Source of the DNA: Thiothrix sp.
GTDB lineage: Bacteria; Pseudomonadota; Gammaproteobacteria; Thiotrichales; Thiotrichaceae
DNA length: 64,000 nt
Direction: 5' to 3'
NCBI GenBank assembly: GCA_020442915.1
Contig: JAGRJD010000034.1
Location: 1-64,000 of the forward strand
The notes beneath the pieces were generated by a model. The model saw only the letters and a program-made list of their open reading frames with translations, had not been told where the DNA came from and ran no database searches. Numbering within the stretch: position 1 is the first letter of the stretch; each line of letters starts with the position of its first letter. The translations under genes were made by a program, and so were the position numbers. Positions 18,177 to 26,856 of the stretch are shown piece after piece.

Positions 18177-20459
18177 TCAGATGGCGGCATGAATCATTTT
18201 GCGTCCATCGGCGTATTTGACATTGCAGTAGCTGGCGGAGGTTTTCGGGTTGGAGCGGTTGAGCACGAAGCCGGCGATGCGGATGCCGCTCTGTTCCATG
18301 CGCTCCAGCGTTTTGGTGACATCGTGTTTCTGGGTTTTGTTGCAGGACACCACCAGCAGGCTGGCATCGGCAAAATTACCCAGTACCAGGGAGTCGGCCA
18401 TGCCAAGTACCGGTGGACTGTCGATGATGATGTGATCGAACACGGTTTTGCATTTGGCCAGAATACGGGCAAAATTATCAGAGGACAGGATGTCAACCGG
18501 GTCAGGTGTGGCCGGGCCGGCGCTGATGACCATGAAGCAGGCACTGTCGGTAAAGCAGTATTTGTGCAGCTTGATGTCATTGTGCACGACATAGTTGGTC
18601 AGGCCGACCTCGTTGTCCAGTTTCAGCTTCTTGTGGATGCTGGGTTTGCGCAGATCACCATCAATGAGTAGCACCCGTTTGCCGGATTTGACCAGCGAGG
18701 CAGCCAGAAAAATGGCAACCGTACTTTTTCCGTCGGTGGCGTTCGGGCTGGTGACATGCAGGGTCTGGGGAATGCCTTCACTGTTGCCGAAACGCAGGGT
18801 GGTACGCAGGTAGCGTAGGGATTCAATGACCGGATTCATGCTTTCGTAGCGGTTGCTGCTGGCCAGATTCCGCAGCCGCGAGCGCCGGGTTCTGGGGATG
18901 GAGGACAGGATGGGGTAGGGGCCGGCCAGCGCTTCCAGGCTGCGGAGGTCCCGGATTCTGGGGGACAGCATTTCACGCAGCAGTACAAACAGGCTGGCGG
19001 CGAGAAAGCCGATGCTGAAACCGATCAGCAGCATTTTGGCATAGGACAGCCCGTCCTTGCGGGGCGGCAGGCTGGGAGAGTCGACTACGGATACCCGGTC
19101 GTCCTGAACCGGAGCGGCCACACTGATTTCCTTCATGCGTTGCAACAACCCTTCAAACAGGTTGCGTGAGGTATCCACATCCCGCTTCAGGGTGGTATAA
19201 CCGATGCTGTTTTCATAAAAACTCATCAGCTTTTTTTCTGCCACATCAATTTCAGCTTTCAGTTTCTTTTCCTCATCCAGTGAGGCAACATAGTTGGCTT
19301 CCATGTTTTTTCGGGTATTGTCGTGAATGGAGCCGGACTCGCGTTTGATGAAGGCGGAAAGCTCATCAATTTGGCGCTTTAATTGCAGCATTTCCGGGTA
19401 GGCCGGCTTGAAGGTGTCCAGTTTGGCATTGTATTCAGCCTGCAGGCTGCTTAACTGCTGTTTTTTCTGTTGAATAACGGTATCGGCACTGGCATTCAGA
19501 TAGGTGCTGATATTTCTTTTGTTATAGAACTGGCTTTCAGCATCAATCCTGCGGCTTTTGGCCTTGATGTATTCTTCATTCAGCAGGGCCAGATTACTGG
19601 CAATCACGGAAACATCGGCATTGGTATCCACGATGTTATTCTTTTTGGCATACTTCAGCATTTCAGCTTCAGCCTGCTGCATTTTTTCCTTGGCCTGCTC
19701 GATCTGTCCCTTGAGGTAATCCTTGGCCTCTTCCGAAGAGGTCGTTCGGGTCAGGTTGCGTGATTCGATAAAAGCCCTGATGTAGCTGTCCAGGACCTTT
19801 TCAGACAGGGCCGGATCCTGGGAGGTATAGCTGATGTCGATGACCCGTGAGCGTCTGACCGGGTTGATATTCAGGTTGTTGAAGAAGATTTCTTCCGGCG
19901 TGATTTCTTCATTACCGCCGGCCTGCGGCTCCCCGGTGTCAGGAAAGTAGCTCCTGAGCTGCTGCATGAAAGGTTTGACAGTTGACAGAACGGTATAGAC
20001 CGGTTCTGCAAAGGGCTTTTCATTCAGGAGATAATCACCAAGATCAAGCTCGGCAATGACCTTTCGTGCCAGATCATTGTTTCTCAGCAGCTTGTATTGT
20101 GTGTTGTAGTAAACGTCATCATTAATGTAGGAAGGGGGCCTGGATGTGTCCAGATCATAACTCAATATCCGGGTGGGATCCGTTTCAATCTTGATTGACG
20201 AGCGGGAGGTATAGGTCTTGTTGCTCAGCAGGCCAACAGCAAGAGCGAGTGCGGCCCCCAGCAGGCTGAACAGAATGATTCTGGGCAGGTTTTTTTTCCA
20301 TGCCAGCCAGTAGTCACTCAGTAAAGGGGTATTGCTGCGGGGTTCAGGTGCCGAAAGATGAATGGTATCTGCCGGGTGTCTGTGCAAGGCAAGGGCATTG
20401 CTCCGGTTGGAAACCATCATGTCAAGGGTATTCATGGGGTGTGCGCTGCTGGGTTTCAT
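18177..20459 (-). CDS. Polysaccharide co-polymerase / tyrosine autokinase (Wzc-type)
   Basis: The 760-residue protein has a Wzz-type domain between two membrane segments (about 58-78 and 470-490) with long coiled-coil helices between them. A cytoplasmic BY-kinase domain follows. Walker A is TSPNATDGKST (570-580), A' is LLIDGDLRKP and B is IIIDSPPV near 678-685. Aspartate replaces the usual glutamate just before the GKS. The C-terminal tail has only two tyrosines (about 744 and 749) and no tyrosine cluster, unlike the other kinase in this window at 54686. It would control chain length and export of a polysaccharide. Codon use in the middle of the gene is more AT-rich than in the surroundings. 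It is the last gene of a four-gene minus-strand cluster. Confidence 0.88.
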   Translation of the reverse strand: MKPSSAHPMNTLDMMVSNRSNALALHRHPADTIHLSAPEPRSNTPLLSDYWLAWKKNLPRIILFSLLGAALALAVGLLSNKTYTSRSSIKIETDPTRILSYDLDTSRPPSYINDDVYYNTQYKLLRNNDLARKVIAELDLGDYLLNEKPFAEPVYTVLSTVKPFMQQLRSYFPDTGEPQAGGNEEITPEEIFFNNLNINPVRRSRVIDISYTSQDPALSEKVLDSYIRAFIESRNLTRTTSSEEAKDYLKGQIEQAKEKMQQAEAEMLKYAKKNNIVDTNADVSVIASNLALLNEEYIKAKSRRIDAESQFYNKRNISTYLNASADTVIQQKKQQLSSLQAEYNAKLDTFKPAYPEMLQLKRQIDELSAFIKRESGSIHDNTRKNMEANYVASLDEEKKLKAEIDVAEKKLMSFYENSIGYTTLKRDVDTSRNLFEGLLQRMKEISVAAPVQDDRVSVVDSPSLPPRKDGLSYAKMLLIGFSIGFLAASLFVLLREMLSPRIRDLRSLEALAGPYPILSSIPRTRRSRLRNLASSNRYESMNPVIESLRYLRTTLRFGNSEGIPQTLHVTSPNATDGKSTVAIFLAASLVKSGKRVLLIDGDLRKPSIHKKLKLDNEVGLTNYVVHNDIKLHKYCFTDSACFMVISAGPATPDPVDILSSDNFARILAKCKTVFDHIIIDSPPVLGMADSLVLGNFADASLLVVSCNKTQKHDVTKTLERMEQSGIRIAGFVLNRSNPKTSASYCNVKYADGRKMIHAAI

Positions 20460-20494
20460 TGCTTGCTCTTGTCAGTTGGGTTCGGTCAGGGTCT

Positions 20495-21610
20495 TTATGC
20501 CGACAGAAAGTTTTTTTTGGCATAGAACTTTACAAATTCATCAGAAATATGTGACCAGGTGTAATTTTCATAGGCGTGCTGCTTGAGGTGCATGCCAATC
20601 TGACTGGCCTGTTCGGGGTTGTTCAATACAAATTCCAGCTGCTGTTGCAGGGCTGCATGGTCACCCAGAGGGTACAAAAGCCCTTTGCCATCCAGCGCTT
20701 CCTGATTGGCCTGAATATCACTGGCAATACAGCAGCGGGAGAAACTCATGGCCTCAAGCAGGGTGATGGGAAGGCCTTCGATTCGGGATGGCAGGATGTA
20801 GGCTTTGGCATTGCTGTACCATTCCACCAGCTCGTCATTATAGGCCGGGCCCGGAAACAGGATATTGCTGTTACCGTCTGCCAGCTTTCTGAGTTCAGTG
20901 GTATAGGGGATGTCTTCGGGTCTTTCCTTGCCGACAATGACCAGTTTGATGCCGGGATTGCCCAGCAGCAGATAGGCCCTGATCAGGTCTTCAATACGCT
21001 TCTCCCGTGACAGGCGTCCGACGTACAGGAAGTATTCCTGGTTTTTAACCCCATGCCTGGCGATGGCACTGATTGCCAGGGGTTGCCTGGGATTGATACC
21101 GGAAGGGATATAGGTGACTGATTTATGATATTTTTTTTCGTAATAGGATTTGAGGTTTTTTGAAACCGCCATCGAGTCATTGACAAAGCGGAAGGTCATG
21201 AATTCTGCCATTCTGAAAAAAATTCTGGCAAAAAGATTCCATGAGCTTCTCTCCCATTCATGGCCATGGCTCTGGAAAACGGTATAGCGGCCAAAAAGCC
21301 TTGGAATCCAGGAAAAAAAACTCGGGCCAACTGCGTGGTAATGTACAACATCAATGTCTTTCAGTTTCAGCTGGTGCAGGCTGGCGAGGATGACAATCGA
21401 GATTTTGGCAAAATATTTACTTCGTATGGCCGGCAGCGGCATGAAATGGATGCCTTCATATTGAAATGGCTGGCTGAACTGTGGTGTTTTCATGCAGTAT
21501 ACAAGAACATCGTGGCCGGAACTGGCCAGCTTTTTCCCCAGCTCAACCGTATAGGTTTCAATTCCACCAATCACGTCAATGCCTTTGATGGCGATGAAGA
21601 CAATTTTCAT
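20495..21610 (-). CDS. GT4 glycosyltransferase
   Basis: The 371-residue GT-B enzyme starts MKIVFIAIKG and has a glycine-rich N-terminal loop (DVIGGIETYT). The C-terminal nucleotide-sugar domain carries the E-x7-E motif (EGLPITLLE) typical of retaining GT4 enzymes. It should act at the cytoplasmic face on a lipid-linked intermediate; donor and acceptor cannot be told from sequence. The DNA is visibly AT-richer than the genome average here, with many K and I codons ending in A or T, suggesting acquisition by transfer. It lies 35 bases before the BY-kinase gene. Confidence 0.85.
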   Translation of the reverse strand: MKIVFIAIKGIDVIGGIETYTVELGKKLASSGHDVLVYCMKTPQFSQPFQYEGIHFMPLPAIRSKYFAKISIVILASLHQLKLKDIDVVHYHAVGPSFFSWIPRLFGRYTVFQSHGHEWERSSWNLFARIFFRMAEFMTFRFVNDSMAVSKNLKSYYEKKYHKSVTYIPSGINPRQPLAISAIARHGVKNQEYFLYVGRLSREKRIEDLIRAYLLLGNPGIKLVIVGKERPEDIPYTTELRKLADGNSNILFPGPAYNDELVEWYSNAKAYILPSRIEGLPITLLEAMSFSRCCIASDIQANQEALDGKGLLYPLGDHAALQQQLEFVLNNPEQASQIGMHLKQHAYENYTWSHISDEFVKFYAKKNFLSA

Positions 21611-21698
21611 TTTGCCTCGTCCTGAATCAGAATTTTTTATATGATATTTGAATATTCCGGAGTAAACATGGCATTTCTGATTTTCGTGAATTATAGGC

Positions 21699-21741
21699 AG
21701 ATAAGCGCAGTCTATTTTGTGAGTGGCTTATCTGAGATAAG
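21699..21741 (-). promoter_or_regulatory. Overlapping GATAAG inverted repeats between flippase and glycosyltransferase genes
   Basis: AGATAAGC (21699-21706) pairs exactly with GCTTATCT (21726-21733). The latter can instead pair with the adjoining GATAAG (21736-21741) in a short hairpin overlapping the flippase stop. The two structures exclude each other on the minus-strand transcript. A switch or differential mRNA processing is possible, but there is no T-run after either stem. Confidence 0.35.
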
Positions 21742-23179
21742 TCCTGTAGATGTGCAGGGACAGCAGCAGGGCCATTATGCCGGACAACAGCAGGGGCAGG
21801 TATTCGGGGGTCAGTTTGTGGCTGTCGAGCTGAAAATAGACAAACAGGCACAGGACTGAAATCAGCAGGGTGAGGGTAAGGGACTGTTTCTGTTGCTTGC
21901 TGAGGCTGGCAGGATAACCGGTCGTGTTTTTACGGAAAAAATACAGGCGGCTCCCGATGGCGAATAGAAAAGCAGGCAGCAGAATGGCCAGAATGAATCC
22001 CTCCAGCCCTGCCAGTCTGGAAAACGGATAGATCAACACTAGTTTAAGTAAAATTTCAGCACTATCCAGCTGACTGTTGAGCTTCTGCTGCCCGATGGCG
22101 TTGAAGTAGGGCGTGGTGGCCATCTGGACCACAATACTTGGCAATACCAGGGTGAGCAGGATCAGGGGCAGGTGCAGTTTGGTGTATTCCGCTCCCATCC
22201 ACAGGCCCAGAAACGGCTTGCCGACCATGATGGTACCGGTGAGGCACAGCAGGGAAATGGCCATGCCGATGGTCAGTGAGCGCTGAACGGCACCGATGGC
22301 CGCCGCTTCATCTCCGGCACCTACCTGGCGGATGATCAGGGTGTCCCAATAACTCATGAAGCGCATCAGAACCTGATTGTGCAACATGACCACCATCACG
22401 ATGATGGTGTAGTGGGCTGCTGCGTTGATCCCCATCAGCAGGGAAACCAGAACGCTGTCAGTACGGAACCTGAGGAACTCCGCCCCCTGGGAGATGGCGG
22501 TAAACTTGCTGAACTGCAGCAGCTCCAGGGATTTTTGCCGGCTCAGGGTCCGGGAGCGGAAAAACAGCTGCCGGTGGCGGGTCCAGACCGAAAGCAGGCC
22601 CAGAAGAAAGAACAGCACGTTGATGACGGAGCTGGCGATCACGATGGTCAGCAGACCGGCTCCCAGCAGCAGCAACAGGGCAATACCGGCGCTACGCAGG
22701 CCAACCCGGATGATTTCAAACAGGCCGATGTCCACATAGCGCATTTCGGTGCGCAGGATGCTCTGGTACATGCGCAGCGGAATCGAAACGGCGACCTCGA
22801 CCAGCACGATGGCGATAATGGCCGGCAGCGGTGTGGTATCTGTTGCCGCTGTATTGCCGGGATAACAGAGCCAGACTGCCAGACTGCAAGTCAGCAGCAG
22901 GGCACTGATGACAAAGGACAGCAACAGGGAGTTGCTGATGATTTCATCCCAGTGTTCGGGGCTGCCGGACTGCAGTGACAGGTAGCGTGTACAGGCCAGG
23001 GCAATGCCGAAATCCATCAGCAGCAGGTAGGTGGTGGTCGCTGTCACCATGCCCCAGATGCCGAACGGGTATTCACCCAGGGTCCTGAGCAGCAGGGGCA
23101 TGGTGATCAGGGTCCCCAGCACGCTCAGGCCGATGGCCCCGAGCCGCAGCAGGGTAGAGCGGGAATAGCTCTGGCTCAT
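21728..23179 (-). CDS. Oligosaccharide flippase, Wzx-like
   Basis: The 483-residue protein has about 12-14 hydrophobic segments and an N-terminus typical of the polysaccharide-transport family (LRLGAIGLSVLGTLITMPLLL, then GIWGMVTATT). It should flip undecaprenyl-linked repeat units to the periplasm. Its start overlaps the stop of the preceding glycosyltransferase by four bases (23176-23179). No polymerase and no initiating sugar transferase belong to this cluster, so its product either depends on genes elsewhere or joins the pathway of the large locus at 42148-59588. Confidence 0.83.
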   Translation of the reverse strand: MSQSYSRSTLLRLGAIGLSVLGTLITMPLLLRTLGEYPFGIWGMVTATTTYLLLMDFGIALACTRYLSLQSGSPEHWDEIISNSLLLSFVISALLLTCSLAVWLCYPGNTAATDTTPLPAIIAIVLVEVAVSIPLRMYQSILRTEMRYVDIGLFEIIRVGLRSAGIALLLLLGAGLLTIVIASSVINVLFFLLGLLSVWTRHRQLFFRSRTLSRQKSLELLQFSKFTAISQGAEFLRFRTDSVLVSLLMGINAAAHYTIIVMVVMLHNQVLMRFMSYWDTLIIRQVGAGDEAAAIGAVQRSLTIGMAISLLCLTGTIMVGKPFLGLWMGAEYTKLHLPLILLTLVLPSIVVQMATTPYFNAIGQQKLNSQLDSAEILLKLVLIYPFSRLAGLEGFILAILLPAFLFAIGSRLYFFRKNTTGYPASLSKQQKQSLTLTLLISVLCLFVYFQLDSHKLTPEYLPLLLSGIMALLLSLHIYRTYLR

Positions 23180-24330
23180 CCGCGTGAAACCGTTTGTTCC
23201 ATGGTGCCGAGCCCCGTCAGCAGGTCATCACCGCTGGCCAGACGCACGATTTCCCGGTCCCAGTCAAAGCGGTAGGTACCGGCCTGTTGCCACGTCTTGT
23301 GCTGCAGGAGTTCGGCCTGACCGGGGCGGGTCATGAACCTTTCCAGGTTGTCAGCCAGTTCGCGGCTGTCCAGGGGGTCAAACAGCAGTACCGGATCCTG
23401 CAGGATTTCTTCGACTTCCGGAATCCGGCTGGCCTGACAGGGGAGCCCGTAGCCCATGGCTTCCAGCAGGGCATTGGGAGAACCTTCCATCAGTGTGGGC
23501 AGCAGAAACAGGTGGCAGTCTTTCAGCAGCCGGGCGGTATGGTCCTGCCAGCCCATGAAGCGCACCCGGCTTTCGATGCCGAAAGTCCGTGCCAGCTGTT
23601 TCAAACGGGCTTCGTAGCCGGTCATGCTGGTATCCGTTCCAATCAGCAGGTATTCCCATTTCAGGTGTTTCAGCCGGGCCAGTGCCTCCAGCACCAGATG
23701 AATGTTCTTGCGTTCGTTCAGGACCGAAACCGTGACCAGACGGGCACTCTGTCCCGGCTCGAAGTCGGGTATGGGCAAGGTTTCCGTGGTGATGTCATTG
23801 GGCAGGGTGGCGAATTTTTCGTGCATGCCGGTGCGGGCCATGATAGCTGCCTGCATGCTGTGATTGGTGGTCAGTATCCGGGTCGAAAGCCGGGCGCCGA
23901 GCTGCTCGATCAGCCGGTGTGCCCCCTGACGCAGCCAAGCATGGGATTTGAAGCCGGCATCGAACACGTCGTCACCGCGTACCAGGGTGATGATGCGCTG
24001 TCGCCGTCCCAGCGTGGCCAGACCTGCAAGGGCGGCATAAAAGAAGGAGAACACCAGGCAGCCTGATGCTTGTTCCCGGGTGGCAAGCTGGCGCAGCCGG
24101 AACGCAGCACGCAGGAAAAATTCCAGCCAGTACAGTGGATTGCGTTCGGACAGGCGCATGCGGATGATGACCGGCCTGATGTTCGGATGCTGTAGTGGCA
24201 GGGTTTCGGTGGCCACATATACCAGCGGATGGCCGGCAGCCGCCAGCGCCTGCCAGGCACGGTAAAGCCGGCGGGTGAAGCCACCCGGTTTGTGACGGTA
24301 GTAAACGGATAAAACGGTTGCGTTGTTCAT
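23176..24330 (-). CDS. GT4 glycosyltransferase
   Basis: The 384-residue GT-B enzyme has VSVLNERKNIHLVLEAL in the linker to the donor domain and the E-x7-E motif in EGSPNALLE. It is the first gene of the minus-strand cluster and overlaps the flippase gene by four bases. GC content here is back at the genome norm, in contrast to the AT-rich glycosyltransferase two genes downstream. Donor specificity is unknown. Confidence 0.83.
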   Translation of the reverse strand: MNNATVLSVYYRHKPGGFTRRLYRAWQALAAAGHPLVYVATETLPLQHPNIRPVIIRMRLSERNPLYWLEFFLRAAFRLRQLATREQASGCLVFSFFYAALAGLATLGRRQRIITLVRGDDVFDAGFKSHAWLRQGAHRLIEQLGARLSTRILTTNHSMQAAIMARTGMHEKFATLPNDITTETLPIPDFEPGQSARLVTVSVLNERKNIHLVLEALARLKHLKWEYLLIGTDTSMTGYEARLKQLARTFGIESRVRFMGWQDHTARLLKDCHLFLLPTLMEGSPNALLEAMGYGLPCQASRIPEVEEILQDPVLLFDPLDSRELADNLERFMTRPGQAELLQHKTWQQAGTYRFDWDREIVRLASGDDLLTGLGTMEQTVSRG

Positions 24331-24555
24331 CAGACCAAAACCATGCTTCCTGATACCGGGTCAGGCTAACACAGGCATTTTCTGCCGGCTGCGGGCAGCA
24401 AGAACGGAGGTATAAAAAAAACGAATATCGGCATCGGCCCGTCAATTATGCGGGATAAATGGTGGGGTGCCGGGAGTGGTAGCCTTCCGCAGGGCTTTTG
24501 CCTATCATAGGCCGCAATTGTTCAGTTTTCAGTGTGAAACCGGTGGCCTGATGTG

Positions 24556-25596
24556 ATGGAAAACAAGATACGCCTGACGGAATACAGCCATGGGGCGGGT
24601 TGCGGCTGCAAGATTGCTCCGGCAGTGCTGGATGTCATTCTGCATAGCAGCAAGCCGGACCCGGTGTTCCGGGAGCTGCTGGTCGGTAATGGCTCACGTG
24701 ATGACGCCGCCGTTTATGATCTCGGCAATGGCAGTGCCGTGATCAGCACCACCGATTTTTTCATGCCGATTGTCGATGATGCCTTTACCTTCGGGCGTAT
24801 TGCCGCCACCAATGCCATCAGTGATATCTATGCCATGGGGGGGCGACCGCTCATGGCGATTGCCATCTTTGGCTGGCCGCTGGACAGGCTGGGGCCGGAA
24901 ACCGGGCGGGAAGTGATTGAGGGCGGGCGCAGGGCCTGCCGTGATGCCGGGATTCCACTGGCGGGCGGGCACAGCATCGACGCACCCGAGCCGGTTTTCG
25001 GCCTTGCCGTCACCGGGCTGGTGGAGACGGCCTGCCTGAAACAGAACAATACCGCGCAGGCCGGCGACCTTCTGTACCTGACCAAGCCGCTGGGGATCGG
25101 GGTGCTGACCACGGCCCAGAAACAGAAAAAGCTGCAGCCCGGCCATGATGCCGTTGCCGTGGAGGCTATGTGCACCCTGAATACGCTCGGGACTGCGCTG
25201 GGTAGCCTGCGGGCGGTGCATGCCCTGACCGATGTGACCGGCTTCGGACTCGGGGGGCATCTGCGCGAAATGTGTGAGGGCAGTGGCCTGCGGGCAGTGC
25301 TGGATTTTGCAGCCATTCCGGTGCTGCCACATGTACATGACTACCTGGATCAGGGCTGTTTTCCGGGTGGGACCGGGCGCAATTTTGACAGCTACGGGCA
25401 TGCTTTCGGCCCCCTGAGTGAGCGTCAGCGCCTGCTGCTGTGTGACCCGCAGACCAGTGGTGGCCTGCTGGTGGCGCTGGACCCGGCGGGTGAGGCCGAA
25501 TTTCTGGCACTGACCCGTACTGCCGGGCTGGAACTGGCACCGATCGGGCGTCTGCTGGCAGCGGAGCCGGATCAGCCTCTGATTACCGTATGCTGA
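24556..25596 (+). CDS. selD: Selenophosphate synthase SelD
   Basis: The 346-residue protein starts at ATG 24556; a GTG directly before it is unlikely. The N-terminal SHGAGCGCK holds catalytic Cys16 and Lys19, equivalent to Cys17 and Lys20 of E. coli, so this is the cysteine and not the selenocysteine form. It makes selenophosphate from selenide and ATP. The next gene, mnmH, overlaps by seven bases and uses that product. No selA, selB or selC is visible in the window. Confidence 0.97.
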   Translation: MENKIRLTEYSHGAGCGCKIAPAVLDVILHSSKPDPVFRELLVGNGSRDDAAVYDLGNGSAVISTTDFFMPIVDDAFTFGRIAATNAISDIYAMGGRPLMAIAIFGWPLDRLGPETGREVIEGGRRACRDAGIPLAGGHSIDAPEPVFGLAVTGLVETACLKQNNTAQAGDLLYLTKPLGIGVLTTAQKQKKLQPGHDAVAVEAMCTLNTLGTALGSLRAVHALTDVTGFGLGGHLREMCEGSGLRAVLDFAAIPVLPHVHDYLDQGCFPGGTGRNFDSYGHAFGPLSERQRLLLCDPQTSGGLLVALDPAGEAEFLALTRTAGLELAPIGRLLAAEPDQPLITVC

Positions 25597-26732
25597 AGCC
25601 GCTGGGGCTGTCGCCGGAACTGCCGGTGATTGAGGACCTGCATGCCGTGCTGGTGGCGGGTCGCCCGTTACTGGATGTGCGGGCACCGGTGGAATTTGCC
25701 GCTGGTGCCTTTCCCGGCGCAACCAACCTGCCGCTGATGAACGATGCCGAGCGCGAGGCAGTCGGCAGATGTTACAAGCAGGCCGGGCAGGATGCCGCCA
25801 TTGCACTCGGGCTGGAGCAGGTGAGCGGTGCGGTGAAAACGCAGCGGATAGCGGCCTGGAAAACCTTTCTGGAAGCACTTCCGGCACAGGATCGGGTTCT
25901 GTACTGCTTTCGGGGCGGGCTGCGTTCGCGCATTGCCCAGCAGTGGATTCTTGAACATACCGGTATGGCCTGTCCGCGCATCAAGGGTGGCTACAAGGCC
26001 ATGCGCCGTTACCTGCTGGACCAGCTTGACGTCCTGCCGGGCCGGTTTCAGGGCTGGGTACTCAGCGGGCGCACCGGTTCCGGCAAGACCCGCTTCCTGA
26101 ACGGGTTCCGGCAGCAGATTGATCTGGAGGGGTTGGCCAATCACCGGGGGTCAGCCTTTGGCCCCAATGTCACGCCCCAGCCGACCCAGATTGCCTTTGA
26201 GAATGCACTGGCCATTGCCCTGCTGCGTCAACAGGATGCGGGGTGGCAGGCATTGCTGTTTGAAGATGAAAGCCGCAATATTGGCTCCGTGCATCTGCCC
26301 CCTGCACTGCTGGAAGCCATGCACAAGGCACCACTGGTGGTACTGGATACACCGGATGCGGAGCGGCTGGAAATCAGTTTTCAGGAGTACGTGCTGGACA
26401 TGACTGCTGCTTACGGTGCCGTATCGGGCAGCCGGGAGGCCGGGCTGCAGGCTTATGGGAACTACCTGCTCACCAGTCTGGGCAAGATCAGGAAACGGCT
26501 TGGCGAAGTGCGTTACCAGCAGGTGCGGGGCCTGATGGAGCAGGCACTGGCCGAGCAGGTACGTACAGGCAGCCCCGATCACCATCGTGACTGGGTCGCT
26601 TTCATCCTGTTTGATTACTATGATCCCATGTATGACTACCAGCTCAAGGGTAAACAGGAGCGCATCCGGTTTCAGGGCGATGCGCCGGCGGTGCGTGCGT
26701 ATCTGGCGGCGCAGACTCCGGCACTGGGGTAG
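25590..26732 (+). CDS. mnmH: tRNA 2-selenouridine synthase MnmH
   Basis: The 380-residue protein has an N-terminal rhodanese domain with catalytic Cys106 in YCFRGG and a C-terminal P-loop domain with Walker A GRTGSGKT (160-167). It replaces sulphur by selenium at the wobble uridine of tRNAs for Lys, Glu and Gln through a geranylated intermediate, using selenophosphate. It is translationally coupled to selD (overlap 25590-25596). The length agrees with the family (about 364). The synonym ybbB/selU is also used. Confidence 0.96.
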   Translation: MLKPLGLSPELPVIEDLHAVLVAGRPLLDVRAPVEFAAGAFPGATNLPLMNDAEREAVGRCYKQAGQDAAIALGLEQVSGAVKTQRIAAWKTFLEALPAQDRVLYCFRGGLRSRIAQQWILEHTGMACPRIKGGYKAMRRYLLDQLDVLPGRFQGWVLSGRTGSGKTRFLNGFRQQIDLEGLANHRGSAFGPNVTPQPTQIAFENALAIALLRQQDAGWQALLFEDESRNIGSVHLPPALLEAMHKAPLVVLDTPDAERLEISFQEYVLDMTAAYGAVSGSREAGLQAYGNYLLTSLGKIRKRLGEVRYQQVRGLMEQALAEQVRTGSPDHHRDWVAFILFDYYDPMYDYQLKGKQERIRFQGDAPAVRAYLAAQTPALG

Positions 26733-26856
26733 CTGCCATACAGGCCGGTAAAACTCCCACCGCCTGCTTCGTACTATCGTCCACCCATGCCTGAGCCGAC
26801 AAGGACTGATTGATCATGGCCGCGATTTACATCAACCTGTTTCAAACCCTCCTGCC

